A stretch of DNA of 64,000 bases from Nocardioides oceani (GCF_030412965.1 NZ_JAUHJQ010000002.1:372001-436000), one strand, 5' to 3'. Shown: positions 28,119 through 36,939, counted from the first letter of the stretch. The notes: a model not told the origin generated them from the letters alone. A program made the numbers and translations.

Positions 28119-29186
28119 GTGACGTCCCTTCGTCCCCTGACGCGACGCGCTCGCGTGTCCCGGATGCTGCTGCCCGCCGGCGCCCTGCTGCTGGCGTTCC
28201 CGCTGGCCGCCTGCGGCTCGGAGTCCGACTCCGACGAGAGCGCCGAGGACGGCGGCGCCAGCCCGGCGGCCGAGGCCTTCGAGCCGGTCACCATCGAGCA
28301 CGCCTTCGGCTCCACCGAGATCGAGGAGGAGCCCGAGCGGATCGCCACCTGGGGCTGGGGCAGCGGCGACGCCGCGCTCGCGCTCGGGGTCGTGCCGGTC
28401 GCGATGCCGGAGTACTCCTACGGCGCCGACGAGAACGGCCGCATGCCGTGGCAGACCGAGGCGATCGAGGAGCTCGGCGGCGAGGAGCCCACCCTGCTCA
28501 GCGAGACCGCGGAGCCGCCGATCGAGGAGATCGCCGCCGCGACGCCCGACCTGATCCTGGCCAACTACTCCGGGATCACCGAGGCCGACTACGAGAAGCT
28601 CTCGAAGATCGCCCCGACCGTGGCCTACCCCGACCAGCCCTGGGCCACCCCGTGGCGCGAGGTGATCACCACCGTCGGTGACGCGCTCGGCAGGTCCGCC
28701 GAGGCCGAGCAGGTCCTCGAGGACATCGACGCCGAGGTCGCCGCCGCGGCCGAGGAGCACCCGGAGTTCGAGGGCAAGACGATCGCGGCCGTGGCCGTCG
28801 ACCCCTCGGCGTTCTACGTCTACCGCGGTGCCGACCCGCGCGTGGAGTTCCTCGAGGACCTCGGCTTCACGCTCGCCCCGAGCGTCGACGAGCTCGACAC
28901 CGAGGAGACGACCTTCTACTACACGCTCTCCACCGAGGAGGTCGACAAGCTGACCTCCGACGTGCTCGTCTCCTACTCCCCGACGGAGGAGGCCGCCGCC
29001 GAGGTCGACGAGGGTCCCGCCGCCAAGGCGATGCAGCAGTTCCAGGACGACACCGTCGCGCGCGTCGTCGGCGAGTCGCTCGTGTCGTCGGTCTCGCCGC
29101 CGACCGCGCTCTCGCTGACCTGGGGCCTCGAGGACTTCGTCGCGGCGCTGGTCCCGGCCGTCGAGGCGGCCGACGCCCAGGGTTGA
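28119..29186 (+). CDS. ferri-siderophore substrate-binding lipoprotein
   Basis: 355 aa from GTG 28119 (GAGGAG 5 nt upstream; GTG 28113 overlaps that RBS). The signal peptide has Arg-rich MTSLRPLTRRARVSR, hydrophobic core and lipobox PLAAC at about residue 31, then an acidic Ser/Asp/Glu linker. The type III periplasmic-binding fold (FepB/FhuD class) shows EEEPERIATWGWGSGDAALALGVVPV and IAAATPDLILANYSGITEADYEKLSKIAPTVAY (key: DLILAN, KLSKIAPTV). It captures the ferri-siderophore outside the membrane for the permeases upstream. Own iron box. Confidence 0.92.
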   Translation: MTSLRPLTRRARVSRMLLPAGALLLAFPLAACGSESDSDESAEDGGASPAAEAFEPVTIEHAFGSTEIEEEPERIATWGWGSGDAALALGVVPVAMPEYSYGADENGRMPWQTEAIEELGGEEPTLLSETAEPPIEEIAAATPDLILANYSGITEADYEKLSKIAPTVAYPDQPWATPWREVITTVGDALGRSAEAEQVLEDIDAEVAAAAEEHPEFEGKTIAAVAVDPSAFYVYRGADPRVEFLEDLGFTLAPSVDELDTEETTFYYTLSTEEVDKLTSDVLVSYSPTEEAAAEVDEGPAAKAMQQFQDDTVARVVGESLVSSVSPPTALSLTWGLEDFVAALVPAVEAADAQG

Positions 29187-29222
29187 CCGCCCGGCTCCAC
29201 CTCGTTCCACCCCTGATCCACC

Positions 29223-29259
29223 GCCGACCGCGTCCGGGTGCTTCCCGGGCGCGGTCGGC
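29223..29259 (+). terminator. hairpin after the siderophore-binding gene
   Basis: GCCGACCGCG (29223-29232) and CGCGGTCGGC (29250-29259) with inner CCGGG/CCCGG pairing. No T tract, but it lies cleanly between the importer operon and the kinase gene. Confidence 0.65.
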
Positions 29260-29294
29260 GCGTTCGGGGACCCCCCGCCGAGTAGATTGCGCGG

Positions 29295-30914
29295 GTGACG
29301 ACGCAGCAGGCGGTGGTGGGGGCCTACACCCTGCTCGCCAAGATCGGCGAGGGCGGGATGGGAGTCGTCCACCTCGCCCGCGGACCGCGCGGTGACCGCG
29401 TCGCGCTCAAGGTGCTCCGCCCGCACATCGTCGGCGACGAGGAGGCGCGGCACCGGCTGGCCCGGGAGGTCAGCTCCCTGGAGCGGGTCCGGTCCCGCTG
29501 GGTCGCCGAGGTCGTCGACGCCGACCCGTGGGCCGTGGTGCCGTTCGTCGCCACCCGCTACGTCCCCGGGCTCTCGCTGCACGACCACGTCGTCGAGGAG
29601 GGGCCGATCACCGGCGCCGACCTCACCTGGTTCGCCGCCTCGCTCGCGGAGGGGCTCGCCTCCGTGCACGCCGCCGGCGTGCTGCACCGCGACGTCAAGC
29701 CCTCGAACGTGCTGATGGAGGGCCGCACGCCCATCCTCATCGACTTCGGGCTGGCCCGCGTCGCCGACGACCCCAAGCTCACCCACACCGGGTGGCTGCT
29801 CGGCACGCCCGGCTACCTCGCGCCGGAGATCCTGTACGGCGACGACGCGACGACCGCCTCCGACGTCCACTCCTGGGCGGCGACCGTGGTCTACGCCGGG
29901 ACCGGCCGACCGCCGTTCGGCCGGGGCCCGTCGATGGCGATCATGGACCGCGTCCGCCGCGGCGAGCACGACGTCTCCGGCCTGCCCGACGACCTCGCCG
30001 CGGTCGTCGAGGCCGCGCTCGACCCCGAGCCCGCACGCCGGCCCACCCTCGACCAGCTGCTGGCCTGGCTGCGGCCGCAGGTGGGTCGCGGCCGCCGGGT
30101 CCCGCCGCCGGTTCCCGAGCCGGAGACCGAGGCCGCGCCGGTCATCGCGCCCGTGCTCGAGCCGGTGATCGAGACGCTGCCGGTCATGCTGGACCGGCCC
30201 GACGCCGACAGCACCCACACCCGACCCTTCGAGACGCTGCTCGACCCTGCCGCCCGCGACGAGGACGCCGAGCTGACGGTCCACGACTGGGATGTGGCGG
30301 AGTACGTCGTGCCGCGGCCGTCCGTCGGTCAGAGGTTCCGGCGGGCGACCCTGCTCCTCGCCGCCGCGCTCGCGACCGGGGCCGGCTTCGCGGCGTACCC
30401 CTGGGTCGCGACGGCGCTCACCCTCGTCTCGGTCTGGCTGATGCGCAGCGGCTCCCTGGCCGCGAGCAAGGCCGGCGACCGGCGGCGGCTGCGCGGCCGC
30501 AAGTGGTACGACGGCGTGCAGGTGCTCCTCGGTGCGCCGTGGGACCTCGTGCGCTCGATCCCGGGGACCGTCGTGCTGCTGCTGTGGAGCCTCGGGCTGG
30601 CGATCGCGGGGGCCCTGCTCTGCTACGCGGTCGCGGCGTCCGTGCCGGCCACCCTGTTCGTCTGCGGCACGCTGCTGGCCGGCGCGCTCTGGCTCGGACC
30701 GGGCGGCTCCCGCGTCCGCGGGCCGGTCTCGCGGGTCGCCGACCCCACCGCTCGGAGCGTCCGCGGGTGGGTGGCCGGGCTGGTCGCGCTCGCCGTCGTC
30801 GGCTGCGGTCTCGGCGCCCTCGTCCAGGCGTCCGGCACGTCGTGGACCCCCGACCAGGGGCAGCCGTTCCGTGACGTCTCCGTGCCCGACGGCGGGATCC
30901 TCGGCAGCCGTTGA
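29295..30914 (+). CDS. Hanks-type serine/threonine protein kinase
   Basis: 539 aa. The kinase domain spans residues about 10-270: Gly-rich loop IGEGGMGVV, ATP Lys39 in VALKVL, catalytic HRDVKPSN (131-138), DFGLAR (150-155), APEIL and SDVHSWAATVVYAG. A Pro/Glu-rich linker follows, then two or three hydrophobic segments (residues about 355-400 and 430-480) and a short tail near the C-terminus. There are no PASTA repeats, so it is not a PknB ortholog. The N-terminal kinase is presumably cytoplasmic. TAGATT lies 6 nt before GTG 29295. It converges on the GH92 gene. Confidence 0.92.
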   Translation: MTTQQAVVGAYTLLAKIGEGGMGVVHLARGPRGDRVALKVLRPHIVGDEEARHRLAREVSSLERVRSRWVAEVVDADPWAVVPFVATRYVPGLSLHDHVVEEGPITGADLTWFAASLAEGLASVHAAGVLHRDVKPSNVLMEGRTPILIDFGLARVADDPKLTHTGWLLGTPGYLAPEILYGDDATTASDVHSWAATVVYAGTGRPPFGRGPSMAIMDRVRRGEHDVSGLPDDLAAVVEAALDPEPARRPTLDQLLAWLRPQVGRGRRVPPPVPEPETEAAPVIAPVLEPVIETLPVMLDRPDADSTHTRPFETLLDPAARDEDAELTVHDWDVAEYVVPRPSVGQRFRRATLLLAAALATGAGFAAYPWVATALTLVSVWLMRSGSLAASKAGDRRRLRGRKWYDGVQVLLGAPWDLVRSIPGTVVLLLWSLGLAIAGALLCYAVAASVPATLFVCGTLLAGALWLGPGGSRVRGPVSRVADPTARSVRGWVAGLVALAVVGCGLGALVQASGTSWTPDQGQPFRDVSVPDGGILGSR

Positions 30915-30924
30915 GCCCGCCCGG

Positions 30925-31008
30925 GATCGTTCAATTGTGCGGTTGTGTCGGGTTCTCGGGCCCAGAACCGGTCAGAACCGTTCAATTGCGCGGTTGTGTC
31001 GCGCCCGA
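30925..31008 (+). repeat. two direct CGTTCAATTGNNCGGTTGTG repeats with a hairpin between
   Basis: Copies GATCGTTCAATTGTGCGGTT (from 30925) and CCGTTCAATTGCGCGGTTGT (from 30978) are followed by TGTCG. Between them GGTTCT (30951-30956) and AGAACC (30964-30969) form a small stem. The repeat core matches 5570-5590. This fills the gap between the convergent kinase and GH92 genes. Confidence 0.7.
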
Positions 31009-31032
31009 GCCGCCGGCCACGAACGCCGCGCG

Positions 31033-33228
31033 CTAGCCACCGTACGACGGCGGTACGTCACCGGGCCCGGTGGCCCAGGCAGGACGCCCGTCGTCGGTGG
31101 TGGTGACGACGACCGTGCGCGGCCGGGTGGGACCCATCCGCAGCCAGGAGGAGCCGTGCGCCCGGCCGTCGACGGTGACGCCGGCGACGTGCCGGGCGTC
31201 GCCGACGCGCACCAGTCGGGTGGGGGCACCGCTGCGCGGACGGACGACCACCTCGGTGAAGAGCGGTCGGCCCAGTGCCGTCACGTCCGTGCCGGGCACG
31301 AGCGGCTGGAGGCCCAGGGCCGCCCAGACGTACCACGCCGACAGGCCGCCGAGGTCGTCGTTCCCCGGGAGGCCCCGGGGGCCCGGCCGCCACAGCTCGT
31401 CGAGCGCGCGGGCGACGACGTCCTGGCTGCGCGCCGGCTCGCCGAGCCAGAGGTGGGCCCACGGGGTCAGCAGGCTCGGCTGGTTGCCGAGCCACGCGTG
31501 CGCGCCGGCGCCGGCGTTCAGCTCGGCGTGCAGGTCGTCGAGGCGGCCCAGGACCTCCGCGCGGGTCCCGAGCGCGGCGAGCAGGCCGCCCATGTCGTGG
31601 GGGACCGACCAGGTGTACTGCGCGGCGGTGCCCTCCTGGAAGCCGGCGCAGCACGCGGCGGGGTCCCACCCCGGACCCGGGAAGGCGCCGTCGGCCGCCC
31701 GCGGCGCCAGCACGCGTCGGTCCGGGTCGAGCAGGTGGCGCCACCAGCCGCTGCGCGCGCGGAGGTCGGCGGCGTCCCGGTCCCGTCCGACGGCGGCCGC
31801 GAGGCGGGAGACCGCGAAGTCGTCGACCGCGTGTTCCAGGCTGGTCGAGGCGTCGCCGGGCACCCAGCCGAGGTCGAGGTACGTCGCCAGGTCGGGGCGC
31901 GCCGGGGTCGCGACCCGCGCCTGGCGCACCAGCTGCGCGGCGACCGCGCCGACGTCGTACGACCGGGCGCCGAAGGCGTGGGCGGCCGCGGCCAGCGGCG
32001 CCGCCGAGTCGCCGGACATCACCAGCGTGTCCTGGGCGACCAGCGGCCACCGCGGCATCCACCCGCCCTCGCGCGCGGCCGCGAGCAGGCTCGCGACGAG
32101 GTCGGAGGCGACGTCGGGCCGGAGCCAGGCCAGCAGCGGGGTGTGCGTGCGGTAGGCGTCCCAGGCGGTCGCCGCGGTGTAGCGGCGGTGACCGGCGGCG
32201 ACGCGGTGGACCCGGCCGTCGAAGCCGGGGTAGCGGCCGTCGGCGTCGCTGACCGTCGTCGGGTGCAGCAGCACGTGGTAGAGCGCGGACCGCAGCGTCG
32301 TGCGCTGCTCGGCCGTGCTGCCGGTCGCGGTGACCCGCTCCAGCTCGGTCGTCCATGCGCGCGTCGCCTCCGCCCGCAGCCGCTCGACCGACCAGCCAGG
32401 GTCGTCGGACTCGAGGTTGCGCCGCGCGCCGGCGGCGTCGACGAACGACACCGCGACCTGCGCGCGGACCGTCCGGCCCCGCGAGGCGTCGAACCGCAGC
32501 GCGACCCCGCCGGGCCACCGCCGCACCGCGGCCGCCGGCTGGTCGAGGCGCAGTCGCACATGGACGTCGTACGTCGTGGACGAGCCGCAGAACCCGCCGC
32601 TGGTCGCCCGCACCACCACGTCGCGGCGGCTCGGCAGCCGGACGCGGGTCGACCGGGTGCCGGCGAGGCTGCCGTCGGCCTTGACCAGCAGCCACGGCGA
32701 GGCGCCTCGGGGGAACCGGTACGCGGCCAGCCCGGACCGGTCGTCGGCCGCGAGGGTGGCGGTGACGCCGTTGCCGAGGCGGGTCCGGTGCCACCCCGGA
32801 CCGGCGCGCTCGCCGGTCCGGTCCAGCGGCACGGTCGCGGTCGACGGGTGCGCCGGCAGGGGGCCGGTCCACGGCAGCACGGGAACGTCGCCGAAGGCCC
32901 GGCAGCCCGCGCCGGAGAGGTGCGTGGGGGAGAAGCCGCGGAGGTGGGGGTCGTCGGCGGCGTACCCCGACGCGGTCGCGGACGGCGTCCCGCCGCCGGT
33001 GGCGGACATGGGGTCGGCGGTGGTGTCGGGCCCGAGCTGGACCATGCCGAAGGGTCGGGCCGCGGCCGGTGTGGTGCCGCCGCTGGACCACGGCGGGGCG
33101 CCCCCGGTCCCGGTCATCAGGTCGGGACCGGTGCTGTCCGGAGCGGCGGCGGAGCCGGGCGCGACGGGCGCGGTGAGGGCCGCGCCGAGGGCCAGCGCGG
33201 CCAGGACCTTCGTACGCCGCCACCTCAC
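31033..33228 (-). CDS. GH92 family glycosidase (alpha-1,2-mannosidase-like), secreted
   Basis: 731 aa. GTG 33228 has TACGCT 6 nt upstream. Sec signal peptide MRWRRTKVLAALALGAAL followed by an AxA-type site near SAAAPD. GH92 features: GGAPPWSSGGTTPAAARPFGMVQLGPDT at the start (key RPFGMVQLGPDT), GFSPTHLSGAGC, TAATAWDAYRTHTPLL, GWMPRWP, and the diagnostic GNDDLGGLSAWYVWAALGLQP. These Ca-dependent enzymes trim alpha-mannosides from yeast or plant glycans. The very long open frame upstream on this strand is the shadow of cimA. It is slightly shorter than many GH92 proteins, with no added carbohydrate-binding module. Confidence 0.9.
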   Translation of the reverse strand: MRWRRTKVLAALALGAALTAPVAPGSAAAPDSTGPDLMTGTGGAPPWSSGGTTPAAARPFGMVQLGPDTTADPMSATGGGTPSATASGYAADDPHLRGFSPTHLSGAGCRAFGDVPVLPWTGPLPAHPSTATVPLDRTGERAGPGWHRTRLGNGVTATLAADDRSGLAAYRFPRGASPWLLVKADGSLAGTRSTRVRLPSRRDVVVRATSGGFCGSSTTYDVHVRLRLDQPAAAVRRWPGGVALRFDASRGRTVRAQVAVSFVDAAGARRNLESDDPGWSVERLRAEATRAWTTELERVTATGSTAEQRTTLRSALYHVLLHPTTVSDADGRYPGFDGRVHRVAAGHRRYTAATAWDAYRTHTPLLAWLRPDVASDLVASLLAAAREGGWMPRWPLVAQDTLVMSGDSAAPLAAAAHAFGARSYDVGAVAAQLVRQARVATPARPDLATYLDLGWVPGDASTSLEHAVDDFAVSRLAAAVGRDRDAADLRARSGWWRHLLDPDRRVLAPRAADGAFPGPGWDPAACCAGFQEGTAAQYTWSVPHDMGGLLAALGTRAEVLGRLDDLHAELNAGAGAHAWLGNQPSLLTPWAHLWLGEPARSQDVVARALDELWRPGPRGLPGNDDLGGLSAWYVWAALGLQPLVPGTDVTALGRPLFTEVVVRPRSGAPTRLVRVGDARHVAGVTVDGRAHGSSWLRMGPTRPRTVVVTTTDDGRPAWATGPGDVPPSYGG

Positions 33229-33309
33229 CGGGCGAGCGTACGGTCCGCCGCCGGCCCGCGTGCTGAGATCCGCGTCCCACGCAGCGGACGGCCGTGGCAC
33301 GATGACCCC

Positions 33310-33339
33310 GTGCAGCACGGACGGATCATCATTCGCTAG
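33310..33339 (+). CDS. cimA leader peptide with Ile-Ile-Ile
   Basis: Nine codons, MQHGRIIIR from GTG 33310 to TAG 33337-33339, using ATC ATC ATT. CACGAT (33298-33303) lies 6 nt before the start, the spacing seen for leaderless starts here. Immediately after come a stem, CGCGTCGAG / CTCGACGCG (33340-33348 with 33352-33360), and a T-run terminator. Three consecutive Ile codons in front of the first enzyme of the citramalate route to isoleucine is exactly what an isoleucine-sensing attenuator needs. The mechanism is inferred; I know of no published cimA leader of this form. Confidence 0.85.
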   Translation: MQHGRIIIR

Positions 33340-33360
33340 CGCGTCGAGCCCCTCGACGCG
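33340..33360 (+). promoter_or_regulatory. pause/anti-terminator stem of the cimA attenuator
   Basis: CGCGTCGAG (33340-33348) and CTCGACGCG (33352-33360) pair perfectly around a CCC loop, starting one base after the leader stop codon. Confidence 0.7.
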
Positions 33361-33364
33361 CCGA

Positions 33365-33390
33365 CCTCTCGCACCCCGAGAGGTTTTTTT
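33365..33390 (+). terminator. cimA attenuator terminator
   Basis: CCTCTCG (33365-33371), loop CACCC, CGAGAGG (33377-33383), then seven T (33384-33390). It lies 49 bp before the cimA ATG, inside the leader. Confidence 0.92.
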
Positions 33391-33438
33391 GTGCCCGCAC
33401 ACCAGCACCAGCCCCGCACCGGAAGCAGAGACAGACCG

Positions 33439-35031
33439 ATGGACCTCCACGGCTCGTTCCACGTCTACGACACGACCCTGCGCGACGGCGCCCAGCAGGA
33501 GGGGCTCAACCTCTCCGTCGCCGACAAGCTCTCGATCGCCCAGCAGCTCGACGGTCTCGGCGTGGGCTACATCGAGGGTGGCTGGCCCGGGGCGAACCCC
33601 AAGGACACCGAGTTCTTCCGCCGCGCGGCCCAGGAGCTGGACCTGCGGCACGCGAGGCTGGCGGCGTTCGGCGCGACCCGGCGCGCCGGGGTCCGGGCGG
33701 CCGACGACCCGATGGTGGCCGCGCTGCGCGATAGCGGGGCCGGCGTCGTGACGCTCGTGGCCAAGTCGCACGACCGGCACGTCGAGCTGGCGCTGCGGAC
33801 CACGCTGGAGGAGAACCTCGCGATGGTCCGCGACACCGTCAGCCACCTGCGGGCGGAGGGCCAGCAGGTGTTCCTCGACGCGGAGCACTTCTTCGACGGC
33901 TACCGCGCGAACCGCGACTACGCGCTGGAGGTGCTGCGGACGGCGTACGACGCGGGCGCCGAGGTGGTCGCGCTGTGCGACACCAACGGCGGGATGCTCC
34001 CGGGCTGGGTCTCCGACGTGGTGCACGACGTCGTCGAGACGACCGGCGTGCGGGTGGGCATCCACTGCCACAACGACACCGGGTGCGCGGTCGCCAACAC
34101 CCTCGCCGCGGTGGAGGCGGGCGCGACCCACGTGCAGGGCTGCATCAACGGCTACGGCGAGCGGACCGGCAACGCCGACCTCGTCACCGTGGTCGCCAAC
34201 CTCGAGCTCAAGCTGGACCGCCAGGTGCTGCCCGCCGGCCTGCTGCGGGACGCGACCCGCATCGCCCACGCGGTCGCCGAGGTGACCAACGTGCCGCCCG
34301 CCTCCCGCCAGCCGTACGTCGGCACGTCGGCGTTCGCGCACAAGGCCGGCCTGCACGCCAGCGCGATCAAGGTCGACCCGAACCTCTACCAGCACATGGA
34401 CCCGGTGGGCGTCGGCAACGACATGCGGCTGCTCGTCTCCGACATGGCCGGCCGGGCGTCGATCGAGCTCAAGGGCCGCGAGCTGGGCTTCGACCTCGAC
34501 GCCGGGACGCCCGAGGGCAAGGACCTGGTCACCCGGATCACCGACCGGGTCAAGGTGCTGGAGTCCCGCGGCTACACCTTCGAGGCGGCCGACGCCTCCT
34601 TCGAGCTGCTCCTGCTCGAGGAGGTCGAGGGCGCGCGCCCGTCGTACTTCGAGGTCGAGTCCTGGCGCGTCATCACCGACTCCAAGCCGGCGGAGGAGGC
34701 GCTGTCGGAGGCGACGGTCAAGCTCCGCGCGGCGGGCGTGCGCTACGTCGTCACCGGCGAGGGCAACGGCCCGGTCAACGCGCTCGACCAGGCGCTGCGC
34801 GCGGCGATCGGGCAGGCGTTCCCGGAGGTCGCGAAGTTCGAGCTGATCGACTACAAGGTGCGCATCCTCGACCAGGGCCACGGCACCGACGCGATCACGC
34901 GGGTGCTCATCGAGACCACCGACGGCGTCTCGTCGTGGGTCACGGTCGGCGTCGGCGCGAACGTCATCGAGGCGTCGTGGGGCGCGCTCGTCGACGGGCT
35001 GACCTTCGGCCTGCGGAGGCAGGGCCTGTGA
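33439..35031 (+). CDS. cimA: (R)-citramalate synthase
   Basis: 530 aa, HMGL-like TIM barrel with C-terminal LeuA dimerisation/regulatory domain. DTTLRDGAQQEGLNL and YIEGGWPGANPKDTEFF are characteristic of the citramalate synthase type rather than isopropylmalate synthase. HCHNDTGCAVANTLAAVEAGATHVQGCINGYGERTGNADL contains the metal His residues (key HCHND and GYGERTGN). It condenses pyruvate and acetyl-CoA to start threonine-independent 2-ketobutyrate and isoleucine synthesis. ATG 33439 lies just downstream of the attenuator. The stop overlaps the SDR start by 4 nt. Confidence 0.95.
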   Translation: MDLHGSFHVYDTTLRDGAQQEGLNLSVADKLSIAQQLDGLGVGYIEGGWPGANPKDTEFFRRAAQELDLRHARLAAFGATRRAGVRAADDPMVAALRDSGAGVVTLVAKSHDRHVELALRTTLEENLAMVRDTVSHLRAEGQQVFLDAEHFFDGYRANRDYALEVLRTAYDAGAEVVALCDTNGGMLPGWVSDVVHDVVETTGVRVGIHCHNDTGCAVANTLAAVEAGATHVQGCINGYGERTGNADLVTVVANLELKLDRQVLPAGLLRDATRIAHAVAEVTNVPPASRQPYVGTSAFAHKAGLHASAIKVDPNLYQHMDPVGVGNDMRLLVSDMAGRASIELKGRELGFDLDAGTPEGKDLVTRITDRVKVLESRGYTFEAADASFELLLLEEVEGARPSYFEVESWRVITDSKPAEEALSEATVKLRAAGVRYVVTGEGNGPVNALDQALRAAIGQAFPEVAKFELIDYKVRILDQGHGTDAITRVLIETTDGVSSWVTVGVGANVIEASWGALVDGLTFGLRRQGL

Positions 35032-35684
35032 GCGGCCCGGTGATCGTCGTGGTGGGGGCCGGCCCCGGGGTGAGCGGCTCGGTGGCCCGCCGCTTCGCGC
35101 GCGAGGGCTACGACGTCGGGCTGCTCGGCACCGACGAGGAGCAGCTCGACCGCCTCGCCGGCGAGCTCGAGGCGCTCGGCGCCGCGGTGGAGCGCGCGGT
35201 CGTCGACGTCACCGACACCGCCGCCACGACCGCGGCAGTGGAGCGGTGCGGGCGGCGTGCCGGCCGGATCGACGTGCTCCACTTCAACCCCAGCGCCTAC
35301 CGACCCGCGGACCCGCTGACGCTGACCGTGCCCGAGCTGCTCGAGGACGTCGCGCTCGGCGTCGGCGCGCTCCTGACCGCCGTCCAGGCCGCGCGCCCCT
35401 TCCTGTCGGCCGGCGGACGGGTCACCGTCACCGGCAGCATGGCCGCGGACGAGCCGTCGCCCGCCGCGGCGTCGCTGGGGGTGCAGAAGGCTGGCGTGCG
35501 CAACCTCGTGCACAGCCTCGACCGCACGCTGGCCGCCGACGGCATCCGCGCGGTGTCGGTGACCGTCCGCGGCGTCCTCGCCCGCGAGGGGGCGTTCACC
35601 CCCGACCGGGTCGCGGAGGCGATCTGGGCGGCGGCGCACCAGGACGAGGCCGCGTGGGCGAGCGAGGTCCCCTACGCCGGCTGA
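35028..35684 (+). CDS. atypical short-chain dehydrogenase/reductase
   Basis: 218 aa from GTG 35028, translationally coupled to cimA (GTGA). The Rossmann start VIVVVGAGPGVSGSVARRFAREGYDVGLLG has a variant Gly motif (GAGPGVSGSVA). In the active site, where SDRs show YxxxK, this protein has LGVQK: the Lys is kept but the Tyr is replaced by Leu; a Ser is present in VTGSMA. It may therefore bind NAD(P) without classic dehydrogenase activity, or act through another residue. The 3' end overlaps the convergent TetR gene by 13 bp. Confidence 0.83.
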   Translation: MSGPVIVVVGAGPGVSGSVARRFAREGYDVGLLGTDEEQLDRLAGELEALGAAVERAVVDVTDTAATTAAVERCGRRAGRIDVLHFNPSAYRPADPLTLTVPELLEDVALGVGALLTAVQAARPFLSAGGRVTVTGSMAADEPSPAAASLGVQKAGVRNLVHSLDRTLAADGIRAVSVTVRGVLAREGAFTPDRVAEAIWAAAHQDEAAWASEVPYAG

Positions 35685-36283
35685 TCGGGGGTCCGCACCA
35701 CCCGGTGGACCAGGTCGACCCACCCGTCGACGACGCGATCGAGCGGGAACTTCTCGACGGAGAGCTGCTGCTCGAGGATCGGCAGCTCCAGCGGCGCGAG
35801 CAGGGCGGTGGCCAGCAGGGGCAGGTCGCCCTCGACGCCGAGCTCGCCGAGCAGGTACCGCACGTGCATCGCGGTGAAGGACCACACGGCGTACGACCGG
35901 GATCCGGCGCGGCCCGCGGCGCGGACGAGCTCGTGGTGGCGCAGCGTCGACTCGAGCCGTGACCGGCCGAACGCCAGCAGCCGCTCCATCGGCTCCGCGC
36001 CGGGGCCGAGCGGCGGGGGACCGGACATGACGGCGGCCTGCCAGGCCGACTCGGAGTGGTTCAGCAGCGCTGCCATCAGTCCCTCGCGGGACTCGAAGCG
36101 ACGGAAGACCGTGCCCTTGCCGACGCCCGCTCGAGCGGCGACCGCCTCCATCGTCATGTGCTCGACCCCGCACTCGTCGATGAGCGACTGGGCGGCGACG
36201 AGCAGCGCCTCGCGGTTGCGCGCGGCGTCGCGCCGCTCGGGCGGCGGGTCCCCCAGGAGGGGCAGCAGGCGGGGCTCGGACAT
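35672..36283 (-). CDS. TetR-family regulator
   Basis: 203 aa. The N-terminal HTH is clear: ARNREALLVAAQSLIDECGVEHMTMEAVAARAGVGKGTVFRRFESREGLMAALL (key MTMEAVAARAGVGKGTVFRRF). The C-terminal ligand domain is typical, ending near LVHRVVRTPDQPA. It is divergent from an NADPH-dependent FMN reductase gene, with a perfect palindrome between them, so it most probably represses that reductase and itself. The effector is unknown; quinones or electrophiles are a reasonable guess from the target. Confidence 0.9.
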   Translation of the reverse strand: MSEPRLLPLLGDPPPERRDAARNREALLVAAQSLIDECGVEHMTMEAVAARAGVGKGTVFRRFESREGLMAALLNHSESAWQAAVMSGPPPLGPGAEPMERLLAFGRSRLESTLRHHELVRAAGRAGSRSYAVWSFTAMHVRYLLGELGVEGDLPLLATALLAPLELPILEQQLSVEKFPLDRVVDGWVDLVHRVVRTPDQPA

Positions 36284-36330
36284 GACGCGGCCACTGTAGG
36301 GACCAGATGCTCACCGAAGGCCGGGAATAG

Positions 36331-36350
36331 AAACGGACCAAAGTCCGTTT
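36331..36350. promoter_or_regulatory. TetR operator
   Basis: AAACGGAC (36331-36338), CAAA, GTCCGTTT (36343-36350): a perfect 8-bp inverted repeat, 48 bp from the TetR start and 38 bp from the reductase start. Confidence 0.85.
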
Positions 36351-36387
36351 GGGGCTGCAACCGTTCGTCCCCGACCCAGGAGCTCCC

Positions 36388-36939
36388 ATGTCCCAGACCC
36401 GTGTCGCCGTCCTCGTCGGCAGCCTCCGCACCGACTCGCTCAACCGCAAGATCGCCGAGCTGCTCGCCGCCGAGGCGCCGGAGGGCGTCGTCGTCGACAT
36501 CGTCGACGGCCTCGAGAACCTCCCGTTCTACAACGAGGAGATCGACGGCTCCACCCCGCCCGAGGCCGCGACCCACGTGCGCCACCAGGTCGCCGCGGCG
36601 GACCGCGTCCTCGTCGTGACGCCGGAGTACAACGGCACGATGCCCGCCGTGCTCAACAACGCCATCGACTGGCTCTCCCGCCCGTACGGCGCCGGCGCGC
36701 TGGTCGCCAAGCCGTTCGCGGTCATCGGCACGACCCCGACGCCGTACGGCGGCCGGTGGGCGCACGCGGACGCCGCCCGCTCGGCCAACATCGCCGGCGC
36801 GGTCGTCCTGGAGGACCTGACCGTCTCGCAGCCGGGCGTCGAGGTCGACGTCCTCAACGACGACGAGGTGCTGGCCAAGCTGCGCGGGGCCCTCGAGGCG
36901 CTCGTGGCCTACGAGGCCGCGCCCTCGTCCGCCGCCTGA
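36388..36939 (+). CDS. NADPH-dependent FMN reductase
   Basis: 183 aa flavodoxin-like fold. FMN phosphate loop GSLRTDSLNRKIAELL (S-L-R-x-x-S-x-N) and TPEYNGTMPAVLNNAIDWLSRP are the signatures of the NAD(P)H:FMN/quinone reductase (ChrR/YieF/azoreductase-like) family. A cytoplasmic two-electron quinone or azo reductase role is likely. Regulated by the divergent TetR through the palindrome at 36331. CCCAGGAGCTCCC provides a plausible RBS. Confidence 0.92.
   Translation: MSQTRVAVLVGSLRTDSLNRKIAELLAAEAPEGVVVDIVDGLENLPFYNEEIDGSTPPEAATHVRHQVAAADRVLVVTPEYNGTMPAVLNNAIDWLSRPYGAGALVAKPFAVIGTTPTPYGGRWAHADAARSANIAGAVVLEDLTVSQPGVEVDVLNDDEVLAKLRGALEALVAYEAAPSSAA

Noticed and set aside
30532..33339. 935-codon rightward frame over kinase/GH92
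   Set aside because: Shadow of GH92; the true leader and cimA lie at its end in another frame or start.
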